Shown here one piece after another: positions 33,661 to 42,315 of a stretch of DNA of 64,000 nt. How positions within the stretch are numbered: position 1 is the first letter of the stretch; every line of letters begins with the position of its first letter. The notes below the pieces were generated by a model that did no database searches, was not told the origin of the DNA, and saw only the letters and a program-made list of their open reading frames with translations. Source of the stretch: Candidatus Poribacteria bacterium (GTDB taxonomy: Bacteria > Poribacteria > WGA-4E > WGA-3G); NCBI GenBank assembly GCA_022827625.1, contig JAJEIE010000025.1, forward strand, positions 1-64,000. Reading direction: 5' to 3'. The translations under genes were made by a program, and so were the position numbers.

Positions 33661-36600
33661 CTAACGCAAAATGGCTAACTTCCCGATCTGCTCGACTCTT
33701 CCATTTTCCGTGTGAGCAATGACGCGATAGAGATACACGCCGTTGGCACATCGCATCCCTGTTTCATCCCTACCATCCCAACGGGTTTCGTTGGTACCGC
33801 GCTTGGTGCTCGCATCGACAAGCGTGCGGAGGAGTCTGCCGTTGACGCTGTAAATCTTAATCGTAACAGTGTCGGGTGCTTGGGCAAGGTGATAGGTGAA
33901 AAAGGTCTTTCCATCAACCGTCGGATTTGGAACGTTGAAAACCTCGCTGAGTGTGACCTCCTCGTTTAAGACAAAGGTCGTAACAAATTCCGCCGTGTTC
34001 TCGCTGGTATCTGCAGCAGTGATATGGAACTGATACTCACCGTTAGCAAGGTCCGGGGCATAAGTGATAGCAGCGTCTACTGGCACGGCGGGATCGAAGG
34101 TCTCAGTATAATCACTTGCGTCTAACGGATTAAGGGTTTCATACAGACTTCCGAAATTGAGATTAAAAGAGGTTTCGTCAAGCGCACTATCATCAGTGAG
34201 TGTAATTTTAAAGCGAGGTTGTTCTGTAAGGACAGCACCATCTACCAATGGCTCGTCAACCGGCTCCCGCGTTGAACCTGTACCGAGCGCAGTGATTTGG
34301 ATGTCAATAGTAGGCGGTGTCAGATCAGGTGCTTCGGTTACAAAAAATCTGTAACTGATGACTTTTTCTTTGCCACCGATGGCGTTTCCATTGAAATCTT
34401 GTGCGCGGATGTTAAAAGTATGCTCACCCGGGAAGAGAATGGGTTGATAATCAATTGGCACCGTTTGAGCCCTTCCCTGTATTCGGAGCGTATAGTCAGT
34501 GATAGGTGTAAACGGAGCACCGTCCTTTCTTCCCTCGAAAGCAAAGAAGTCCATATCAATGCCGTTAGTATCTTCCAGGACAATAGAAATGGTAGGGCGT
34601 GGCGGAATCACACTACCGGTCTGCGGTTGGATACCATCTAACCATAGACTGAAAGCAGGCGGATCGGTATCAGTACTCCGCATAAGACTAAACTGTGTAA
34701 GTTCGTTGACTTCCGCTGTAATCGTTCCGACCTGCGCACTACTAAATTTAATCTTATCGCCAAACGCAAAACTTTCGGAGCTCGCAGTTACAAGAATCTC
34801 CAACCCGAGGTGACCAAGATAAATCGGTTCGTTCACTTGACCTCGAATTTTGACACCATTCGGATAATAACTCGGTTCGCCGGAAGCATCCCGAAGTTCG
34901 TAGCGCTCAGGTTCCGTAAAAAAGATGAACCAATCCCCAATTATGAATTCGCCTCTGGGGCCGCGCCTACCTTCCACTGTCGCATTGCCGTTACCGTTGT
35001 TGGTATTCCACATGCGGGTGAGGATGACATCGCCTCTTGGATTGTAATCAGTTTCAAAGGCAAGGATATCAGCGAACTCAAAAGTGTAATTAACCCCAAG
35101 TGGCGTGCTTTCTTGCCTCGGAATCCGCAATTCTAAACCGAAGCCCTCTTCTCTAAACGGATTGTCCAATTGACCAGACTGATCCAGTTTCTGGACAGTC
35201 GATTCTCCCTTACGTTGGAGAAACACCTCGTATTCATAAGAATCAAGAAAAACGATCACCCAAGTCCCAGCAGGCGTCAGATTAGGGTTGACAGTGATAG
35301 CGGAAGCCTCCAATTTCTGCTCACTTGCGTTCTCCATCTGTGTCGGTGTGACATAGTCGTCGAGCAAAAATTCCCCGTCAGCGAGGTAGCTGATTTCGGA
35401 GGGTAAGCGTCGCCACGCCGAAAAATCTGCTTGCCAGGCATAGATTGCTAACTGATTCGCAGTTTCCGTTAATGCCGTTTTAAATGCAGGGCTGCCAGGT
35501 TGGAGAGCAGTCTCCTCTTGCACGATATCCTCCAAGGCACTCACATCGAAGCGGAGTTTGACCTCAGCGGGTTTCGCGAGTTCTGTTATACCTATACGAA
35601 AACTCGGTTCATAAAATTGGGCAACTTCTGTCCCCTGACGAATGAGCCCACGTCGGAGTGCTGCGACGCGCGGAATCGGTGCGAATTGGAGATCGGGCTG
35701 GGCTGGTTCGGCGGGTGCTTGCGAAGAAACGGAGAGCGGGATACCTGCCCTACTTTCTTCACCGGGGTCAATCGCATTCGCGGGGAAATGGATGTCAAAT
35801 ACGCGATCCAAACTAAATGCCGTCAACGCTTCTTGTGGTTTATAACTAAACTCATTGACGATAAACGAGACGTGTTGTTTGTTATCAAACTGGCGCGATT
35901 CTTGAACGCTGCCGAGGATTTCATCATCAATTGTTGGATCATCTGGATCTGCGAAAACATAGATTTTATGTACGCCCGTTAGGAGAGGCTTGTCAAGATC
36001 CAAGGTAGCAGTCACATGCTGCAAAACATGCGTGCCGTTTGCCCAATCAGTGGGTTTGATAATGAGGCGACCCAAAATATCAGCATCTTCATCAACAATG
36101 CTATCTCCCTCCGCATCCGGGTTCCCTTCAGCAAACACGACTTCAATATCTGCGCGTATAGGACGTCCACCGCTGTTGACAATTTCCGCAACGAGTTGAT
36201 AGGCATCTTTATCTTCGGCAAACTCATATCGAACCGGTGCTTTGTTCGTTTCGTCCGTACCGATCGCGATATTGGGACCTTCAGGAACCTTAACGATGTT
36301 ACGCTCTATCTCTGACGGAATAGCAATCGCGTTTCCACTCCTATCCGTAATAAGGATCCGGTAGCGGATCTGTCGTCCACCTTGCGGAAGTGGAATAGGT
36401 GTTTGGAGTTCATACCACTGTCCACCCAATGGCACATCACCGAGAGGGACGGGTGCTTTAACCATAGCGATTATTTCGTCTTTGAAGGTAGATGTATCAT
36501 CCCATAAGACCTCAATGCTCCGTATACCCGCCGGTCCGCCATCATCAACAACAAGGGCACTAATATTAAGAGTATCGTTAACTTTAATATCAAGCGTCTC

Positions 36601-39600
36601 TCGGATGTCGCGGACGACGGGTGTATCAACCCAGAAGCGAGCACCTCCAACAGCGGCGCGCGTGTCATCAAAAGCGAAGATGCGTGCCACACCGCCACCC
36701 GGCAGGGCGTTGTTCGGCACATCAATGCGAATCGTTCCATACTCGCCTTGCCAAACTCTACCACCGGTACGCCGCGTTAATTCATTGCCAAGGTCATCGT
36801 CAAAATTATTTGCGAAAGCTGCGAAAGCAGAGAGTGATTCTGTACTAAAATCGGAGGCACGTGTGAAAGTTGTACCGCCCGTGCCACCAATACCAGTCTT
36901 TTCAATAGTCCCTACTTCGTTCGCTTCAATAACTATCTGGTGACCATCGTTGAGTGCGATGCGTTCTAATTCGACCTTTATATCGAGTTCAGGGAGCGCG
37001 AGACGAGACGCTGGATCCCCAAAGAGCGTGTATTGTTCTGTACCGGGAATCCACTGCGTGTTCCGAATGCGGGAGAGAAAACTAATTTTCGCGTTAGCAA
37101 TAATATGTCCTACCGTCGGTGAAGTTCGCTCCGGTTGAAACCCTGTATCCAGATGCCCTGCGCGACCGACCCCAAATAAGGATTCAAAGAGATCAATGTC
37201 AAACTCAGCGTTTGCCGTGCCATAGGTTAATCGCGTCGCCGAGAGCGCAGCAATGGCACCATGCTCACCCAATAGGAACTGCTCACTGAGACAGAAATTC
37301 CCAACTTGTTGCGGTTTATCAAACTGTCCATTGAGACAGGTTGTCGTTATGACGAAAGGAAGGTAGCGGTTCCGCAATCCAACGACATCCTCAATTCGAA
37401 AAATAGATTCGTCCGCCCACGTCTGAATTCCACCGTGTCCTGTGTATTCAATTGCGAGTGCGCCCTGAGTGAGAGCAGAACGAATCTGGAGACGGGTGCG
37501 TTCTGGACTTTTAATTTTCCGGAGATAGATTTGGCGTGTGTCGTAGCCCACGGGTATAACATCTGCTATCAATTCATCCCGCGATAATTCAAAGAGTCCA
37601 TCGCCAGGATTGTCTGTGTTATCATCAGCGACCTGAATTAATGTGCCTTGCCATAATCCCGTTCTCAAATTCTTTTCATAGTTGATGATTTTCTCAACCA
37701 TAGTTGTGAGGTCGTCAGCGGTTTGAACAGAGAGTCGCCCTATAAGCATATCGGGCAGTGGGTCCTCGCCACTCACATTGACAAAGCGTTGATCCATGGC
37801 AGTTTCACCGCTTTCAGGTGCCCACCCGTGGAAGGTTGGCACGAAGATTGGATAGAGATTATAGGTCCCCCGGAATGACGGATCTCGACGGTAGAGTTCG
37901 ACAGTAGCCCGCTTGTAATCATAGTGGGCATCCCCTACAAGAACGACATAGGTCGGGACGGGTTGTTGCCAATTATTATAGGTATATCGGAGGAATTTCT
38001 GGATCGCCAGTGGATTGAAGAGACCATCACTAAATTCATCGTAGATGTCGCCGATATCAACCACCATAGTTGTTAAGCCTTGTGAACGTCGGAATTCAAC
38101 GAGAGGCTGAATGCTCTCCGTAAAGGTCGGATGCGTTATGACAACATAATCGGCTTGATTGGACGGGTTCCGAAGCAAGGTCGGCGGCGTTGGAATGAGT
38201 GCGTTGATACTCCGATAGGCAGAACGACTTATGACAAAATAGCGTGTATACAGATTAACGGTATCTTCAAAAAGTATTTGATGCGTAGCACCTCTGCGCG
38301 AGATTTCACCGCCGGTGAGTTTACTTGCGATCCCTTTTTCATCCAGTTGATACACGTCAATTGTTTCATCAAAAATGTTCCCAACCCGGTATTGGACTTT
38401 GCCACGGTTACGAGGCTCGGTATTCGTATTAAATTCAAGACGATTGGCCTCCGCTTGAAAGTTTCGCCAATAATCAAGTTCATACCAGTCGAGATAGAAA
38501 TCGTAGGATCCTGCCGGCGTTCTGTTGGTATCCAATGCCTCAATGCGCATATAATTGACTTGATTATGGTGGATGCGTAGTTGTGGAATACCGCGGGTTG
38601 CGATTGGCGCAGCTTGACGTTTCCACTCCTCAACCCTACCAAGTTGAAGTCCATTGAAAGCGATTCGCGCCTGGTGGAGTGCTGCGCCTCTACGGGAAGC
38701 CCCTTGGAATTTAATACGCAGCGTCGCATTGCGATCAATCTCAAGGCGGGGCACTGCGGCAGGCAGTTCTATAGGAAAATCCTTTCGACTTGTGTTAATG
38801 TTCCCACCACGAAAGGGTGTCCAAAAATAGTGATCGGCGAGTTCGGACTTAATATTCGTTCCGGCCAAAACATCGTGATGTACGTTTTCCTCAAAGCGAA
38901 CGCGCGTTAAAAAGGCGTTGGGCACTACTAAATTTGGTGTGACCGGTGTTGCGTCTCGCGTTGTCACACGGGACGGTTCAAGATCTCCAGGAACAGGTTC
39001 GCCGCGCAAAGCAAAACGGAGCCAGTAAACGTTTTCGTCAGTAAATTTGTTGTCCGCTAATGCCCGCCCATAAAAAACAATCTGTTCGCCTGCGTCGAGT
39101 ACATCGTTTTCATTGTCATCAAAAATGTAAACGCCCTGTTTCTGCCCACTGCTCTCTAACCGAAGGGTGTTCAGATCAATATCCTCTGGTTCAATGCCAG
39201 CGGCAGCCTTGATATTATTGTAAGTGATGCGGTAGAGATCTGTTCTAATAACTGGAATTTTGAAGCGATAGGTAGTAGAAGCCGTTAATTCTGGTGCCCC
39301 GGGCGCGCGCCAATAAGACATCCGGCGTTGGTGCCGCCACGACTTTGCTTGGTCATAGTTCCGTAATGTCCCGCGAAAGAGACTTTCAAAAGCAGAGGCA
39401 TTGTAGGACGGAAGGGACGTAGATTCTATTGCGCGATTTTTCACAAGAGAGACCGCACCCGGAAAGTCAACACGGAGTGTTATAGATGTATAGACCTTTA
39501 ATTGCTTTGTAGCGGAATTGTATTGCACCGGATTGATTTGTAGACTTGCGACGCGCTGATCGCGGACAAGACCACTCGGAACAACTTCCACCAGTCTCGA

Positions 39601-40029
39601 CGGATAAAACCCTTGTGAATCAGGCGGCGGTGGCGTTGAAGCGGGGAAAATTGGGTCATCGGGTGTGACACGAACATTTTCAACACTTCTTACTTCCGGA
39701 CGCGCCCGAATCACGGTAACGATTGGCGTTCCGGCGAGAGGGATCCCGATGCACTGTACATAGACAGGTAACCGAGGTCTACCTACGTCAAGCGTCCAAT
39801 TAGCACCCGCAAAACGGATATCGGTTACGGATCCTGCAGAACTGCCTTCAGCAGAATGAGAAGTCGTCTTTACTTGAAGTTCAGGTAACGCAAAACGTGC
39901 CGTGAGCGTATCTGATGTGGTCGAAAGCACTTGGAGCGGTGACACTGGATGCGTCTGTGCTACGGAAACGGATGCTGGGATAGTACAGAATATAAGGACT
40001 ATGAGTAAATAGATGTAAATCTCTTTCAT
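33661..40029 (-). CDS. Giant gingipain-like (peptidase C25) secreted protein with FlgD-like C-terminal domain
   Basis: The 2122-residue protein has a signal peptide (IYIYLLIVLIFCTIPASVSVAQ, about 4-25). A central C25 protease domain carries the probable catalytic His in EYTGHGG (about 865) and Cys in TTTCLNGQF (about 898). Long Ig-like or beta-rich repeats follow, with a final domain (about 2030-2122) including VTIKIYSVNGRLLRTLVD and WDGRDETGMRCANGVYLYRV. That end is of the FlgD-Ig/type IX sorting-signal kind. The layout resembles PorU, the C25 sortase of type IX secretion, though it is about twice as long. A single-gene transcript is likely. Confidence 0.85.
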   Translation of the reverse strand: MKEIYIYLLIVLIFCTIPASVSVAQTHPVSPLQVLSTTSDTLTARFALPELQVKTTSHSAEGSSAGSVTDIRFAGANWTLDVGRPRLPVYVQCIGIPLAGTPIVTVIRARPEVRSVENVRVTPDDPIFPASTPPPPDSQGFYPSRLVEVVPSGLVRDQRVASLQINPVQYNSATKQLKVYTSITLRVDFPGAVSLVKNRAIESTSLPSYNASAFESLFRGTLRNYDQAKSWRHQRRMSYWRAPGAPELTASTTYRFKIPVIRTDLYRITYNNIKAAAGIEPEDIDLNTLRLESSGQKQGVYIFDDNENDVLDAGEQIVFYGRALADNKFTDENVYWLRFALRGEPVPGDLEPSRVTTRDATPVTPNLVVPNAFLTRVRFEENVHHDVLAGTNIKSELADHYFWTPFRGGNINTSRKDFPIELPAAVPRLEIDRNATLRIKFQGASRRGAALHQARIAFNGLQLGRVEEWKRQAAPIATRGIPQLRIHHNQVNYMRIEALDTNRTPAGSYDFYLDWYELDYWRNFQAEANRLEFNTNTEPRNRGKVQYRVGNIFDETIDVYQLDEKGIASKLTGGEISRRGATHQILFEDTVNLYTRYFVISRSAYRSINALIPTPPTLLRNPSNQADYVVITHPTFTESIQPLVEFRRSQGLTTMVVDIGDIYDEFSDGLFNPLAIQKFLRYTYNNWQQPVPTYVVLVGDAHYDYKRATVELYRRDPSFRGTYNLYPIFVPTFHGWAPESGETAMDQRFVNVSGEDPLPDMLIGRLSVQTADDLTTMVEKIINYEKNLRTGLWQGTLIQVADDNTDNPGDGLFELSRDELIADVIPVGYDTRQIYLRKIKSPERTRLQIRSALTQGALAIEYTGHGGIQTWADESIFRIEDVVGLRNRYLPFVITTTCLNGQFDKPQQVGNFCLSEQFLLGEHGAIAALSATRLTYGTANAEFDIDLFESLFGVGRAGHLDTGFQPERTSPTVGHIIANAKISFLSRIRNTQWIPGTEQYTLFGDPASRLALPELDIKVELERIALNDGHQIVIEANEVGTIEKTGIGGTGGTTFTRASDFSTESLSAFAAFANNFDDDLGNELTRRTGGRVWQGEYGTIRIDVPNNALPGGGVARIFAFDDTRAAVGGARFWVDTPVVRDIRETLDIKVNDTLNISALVVDDGGPAGIRSIEVLWDDTSTFKDEIIAMVKAPVPLGDVPLGGQWYELQTPIPLPQGGRQIRYRILITDRSGNAIAIPSEIERNIVKVPEGPNIAIGTDETNKAPVRYEFAEDKDAYQLVAEIVNSGGRPIRADIEVVFAEGNPDAEGDSIVDEDADILGRLIIKPTDWANGTHVLQHVTATLDLDKPLLTGVHKIYVFADPDDPTIDDEILGSVQESRQFDNKQHVSFIVNEFSYKPQEALTAFSLDRVFDIHFPANAIDPGEESRAGIPLSVSSQAPAEPAQPDLQFAPIPRVAALRRGLIRQGTEVAQFYEPSFRIGITELAKPAEVKLRFDVSALEDIVQEETALQPGSPAFKTALTETANQLAIYAWQADFSAWRRLPSEISYLADGEFLLDDYVTPTQMENASEQKLEASAITVNPNLTPAGTWVIVFLDSYEYEVFLQRKGESTVQKLDQSGQLDNPFREEGFGLELRIPRQESTPLGVNYTFEFADILAFETDYNPRGDVILTRMWNTNNGNGNATVEGRRGPRGEFIIGDWFIFFTEPERYELRDASGEPSYYPNGVKIRGQVNEPIYLGHLGLEILVTASSESFAFGDKIKFSSAQVGTITAEVNELTQFSLMRSTDTDPPAFSLWLDGIQPQTGSVIPPRPTISIVLEDTNGIDMDFFAFEGRKDGAPFTPITDYTLRIQGRAQTVPIDYQPILFPGEHTFNIRAQDFNGNAIGGKEKVISYRFFVTEAPDLTPPTIDIQITALGTGSTREPVDEPLVDGAVLTEQPRFKITLTDDSALDETSFNLNFGSLYETLNPLDASDYTETFDPAVPVDAAITYAPDLANGEYQFHITAADTSENTAEFVTTFVLNEEVTLSEVFNVPNPTVDGKTFFTYHLAQAPDTVTIKIYSVNGRLLRTLVDASTKRGTNETRWDGRDETGMRCANGVYLYRVIAHTENGRVEQIGKLAILR

Positions 40030-40112
40030 AACGTGAGTTTGAAAAAAGTACCGATGCTCGACAACACATCGGTCAGTTTATCACATAGGTGTATCATCAG
40101 AAACGCCCACAT

Positions 40113-40454
40113 TCAAGGATTTACGATCCGCTGTTGTTTCAGTATCTCTACTTCGTTCCTGAGTTCTTCAATCTCCTGCTCGTGTGCCTTATCTTTTCTA
40201 CTACGCCAGACAACAATTATTTGTGGTATACCGACGATGGCAGCAATAATGGTGAGAAAAAACTTTATCCAACTGAAATTCGAGTTCATCTGTTTGTCTA
40301 CTGCCTGAATTTTTTCGCCGAAATCTTCTCTTATTCGAGTCTCGGACGCTTGAATTTTAGCATCAATCTTCTCAATGTCTTCAACCGTCAACTCACCGAT
40401 CACTGGAAGAGTGATCGCAGACAACAGGATTGAAAATAGCAAAAAGGTTTTCAT
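40113..40454 (-). CDS. Small exported coiled-coil membrane protein
   Basis: The 113-residue protein has a signal peptide-like start (MKTFLLFSILLSAITLPVIGE) and a helical stretch (VEDIEKIDAKIQASETRIREDFGEK, about 24-48). One membrane helix follows (FFLTIIAAIVGIPQIIVVW, about 65-83), and then a short C-terminal coiled coil (EQEIEELRNEVEILKQQ). The ATG at 40454 was chosen over a TTG at 40514, as it begins the signal sequence and has GGGG upstream. The function is unknown. It lies between pdxA and the gingipain-like gene on the same strand. Confidence 0.7.
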   Translation of the reverse strand: MKTFLLFSILLSAITLPVIGELTVEDIEKIDAKIQASETRIREDFGEKIQAVDKQMNSNFSWIKFFLTIIAAIVGIPQIIVVWRSRKDKAHEQEIEELRNEVEILKQQRIVNP

Positions 40455-40554
40455 AGTTAGTGCCCCTTTTTGATCTACTTGCGCATGATTTTTTCTTTCC
40501 GACAAACTGAGCAAATTATATAACTTTTTCAGGTAAAAATCAAGTTTGTTTTTC

Positions 40555-41778
40555 TCATTTTGGGCTATTTAGTTTTAAGGTTTTTGTCCAATTTGTCAGT
40601 TGCGAAGCACACTTTAGTGCCGCTACTAAACTCGTTTCACTGGCGATCCCTTTACCGGCTATATCAAAAGCGGTGCCATGATCAACGCTGGTGCGAACTA
40701 TCGGCAAACCCAGGGTGACATTTACAAGTTCACCGAAACCCAAAAGTTTTATCGGAATATTACCCTGATCGTGGTACATAGCGATAACAGCATCCCATTC
40801 CCCTTGCATTGCTTTGACAAAAAGCGCATCGGCAGGGAGAGGTCCGTCTATTTTACCGACGTGCGCTTGTGCTTGCGCGATGGCTGGACAGATAAATTGC
40901 GCTTCTTCTTTCCCGAAGATCCCTTCTTCACCGGCGTGGGGGTTCAGCCCTGCGACAACAAGCCGTGGCTCAGAAATACCGCTACGCACGAGTGCTTGAT
41001 GGGTGAGGCAGACGACATCCACAATTCTTTGCACAGACAGATGTTTTGACACATCCGCGAGTGCGATGTGGTTGGTCACGAAAGATACCGCGGGAACGGC
41101 TTTCGGCTTTCGGCTTTCGGCTTTCGGTAATCCGTTGTGACGGTTGCGAAGGTTTTCTCCCGCGCCACTGCTCTCTGACCGACTGCTGATGGCTGACTGC
41201 CAACTGCCATCTAATGCCTCAGCCGTGCAAAGCATCATCACCACATCAGGGGCGTTGGTGAAGGCAGCGAGCATTTCCGTGTGCCCAGGATACGCCATCC
41301 CTGCTCGATGTATGGCGGCTTTGCAGATCGGTGCAGTCGTGATTGCATCAAGTTCGCCACCCATCGCGAGAGAAGCCCCTATTTCAACCGCTTTGACGGC
41401 AGCAGCACCGGCGCGAGCATCTACAGTCCCTATAGAAATATCTTGTGGAGATATTCGGACTACATTCAAAACATCAATTGTTCCAGGCGCTGCGACCGCT
41501 TGCGCCGGTGTATTGATGATATTGAGCTTTAGTTGTGGTATACCGGGGGGAGTAAATCTAACAGTGGCATCCCGAAGGATAGCTGGACTACCAACGACTA
41601 TCGGTTGACACACCGAATATGTGCTTTCATGAGCGAGTGCCTTAACGATAATTTCGGGACCGATGCCAGCTGCATCGCCCATCGTTATCCCAATCTTTGG
41701 TTTCCTTACACCAGCTGCCCCACCTTTTCGGTGGACATCTGTCGCTTCGTGTCGGATCTGGACCTCTTCAAAAGTCAT
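40555..41778 (-). CDS. pdxA: 4-hydroxythreonine-4-phosphate dehydrogenase with internal insertion
   Basis: PdxA oxidises 4-phosphohydroxythreonine for vitamin B6 synthesis. Family blocks are ITMGDAAGIGPEIIVKAL (about 32-49), APICKAAIHRAGMAYPGHTEML (metal-binding His) and the end with MYHDQGNIPIKLLGF and GTAFDIAGKG. At 407 residues it is well over the usual 330. About 26 residues are extra at the N-terminus. About 40 residues are inserted in frame between MMLCTAEALDG and VSFVTNHIAL. The insert DNA (41090-41212) looks like the intergenic fold-back repeats (tandem GCTTTCG and GACTGCC-type words). Whether the protein is active is open. Confidence 0.9.
   Translation of the reverse strand: MTFEEVQIRHEATDVHRKGGAAGVRKPKIGITMGDAAGIGPEIIVKALAHESTYSVCQPIVVGSPAILRDATVRFTPPGIPQLKLNIINTPAQAVAAPGTIDVLNVVRISPQDISIGTVDARAGAAAVKAVEIGASLAMGGELDAITTAPICKAAIHRAGMAYPGHTEMLAAFTNAPDVVMMLCTAEALDGSWQSAISSRSESSGAGENLRNRHNGLPKAESRKPKAVPAVSFVTNHIALADVSKHLSVQRIVDVVCLTHQALVRSGISEPRLVVAGLNPHAGEEGIFGKEEAQFICPAIAQAQAHVGKIDGPLPADALFVKAMQGEWDAVIAMYHDQGNIPIKLLGFGELVNVTLGLPIVRTSVDHGTAFDIAGKGIASETSLVAALKCASQLTNWTKTLKLNSPK
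41090..41212. repeat. Repeat-like insert inside pdxA
   Basis: ggctttcggctttcgg repeats stand on one side, and gctgatggctgactgccaactgcc on the other. The centre (tgtgacggttgcgaaggttttctcc) resembles a word at 44916-44942 in an intergenic repeat. No stop codon is created on the coding strand, and the reading frame is preserved. Confidence 0.6.
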
Positions 41779-41867
41779 AGCAAGTTCTCTCCCTTGATCA
41801 AGTGAGATACCTTCCCCTGTAACGGGCGGGATGGCTTCGGCTTTCGGCCTCGATCAAGAGATGGAGG

Positions 41868-42155
41868 CTACGGATTTATGTGGCGATAGAGTGTTGTCGC
41901 GCGGGCGCGGGAGACGTTCCCTGACGGTAACTCAAGAACCTCATACTCAGGGTCGGCAGCTGCTTCTCCATCGAGATGTGATTCCGCAGCAACAGATGCA
42001 GCGAGGGGCAAGCGGATCACATCTCCAACAGCGAGCATTTTTCCGGCTTTTGCGACGTGTCCGTTGACACTCACATCACCTCTGCTACAGAGCGTATTGG
42101 CAACCGTCCGCCGTTTCACAAGTCGGCTGATCTGTAGAAATTTGTCTAATCGCAT
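41868..42155 (-). CDS. S4-domain RNA-binding protein (RqcP/HslR-like)
   Basis: The 95-residue protein consists mainly of an S4 domain (MRLDKFLQISRLVKRRTVANTLCSRGDVSVNGHVAKAGKMLAVGDVIRL, about 1-49). This is the form found in RqcP (YlmH-type) and HslR, which bind the 50S subunit during rescue of stalled ribosomes. The C-terminus is Ala- and Glu-rich and less conserved. No strong ribosome site is seen. Its place next to the lon-clpX-clpP-tig block fits a proteostasis role, as inference. Confidence 0.85.
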   Translation of the reverse strand: MRLDKFLQISRLVKRRTVANTLCSRGDVSVNGHVAKAGKMLAVGDVIRLPLAASVAAESHLDGEAAADPEYEVLELPSGNVSRARATTLYRHINP

Positions 42156-42159
42156 GTTT

Positions 42160-42300
42160 TTTATGGCTATCAGCCGTCAGGGGTCAAAAGTTTGCAAGTT
42201 CAAAGTTTGCAAGTCTGTAAAGTTAAAAGAAACTTTTGGTTCACCACACACCTCTTAACAACTTTCAACTTTAGTTCATTTTAGAACACTTTGAACTTTA
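42160..42300. repeat. Second type of intergenic fold-back repeat
   Basis: Tandem AAGTTTGCAAGTTCAAAG words occur on the plus strand. Their complements (aacaactttcaactttagttc ... ctttgaactttac) stand in the second half. The words differ from the CAGTTGT heptamers, but the fold-back layout is the same. A similar stretch lies at 46580-46645 before clpP ends. Confidence 0.5.
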
Positions 42301-42315
42301 CTGCCCTAACCGCTA

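Noticed and set aside
34297-34813. Plus-strand open frames opposite the gingipain-like gene
   Set aside because: They lie entirely within the 2122-residue minus-strand gene, lack ribosome sites and show no family pattern.
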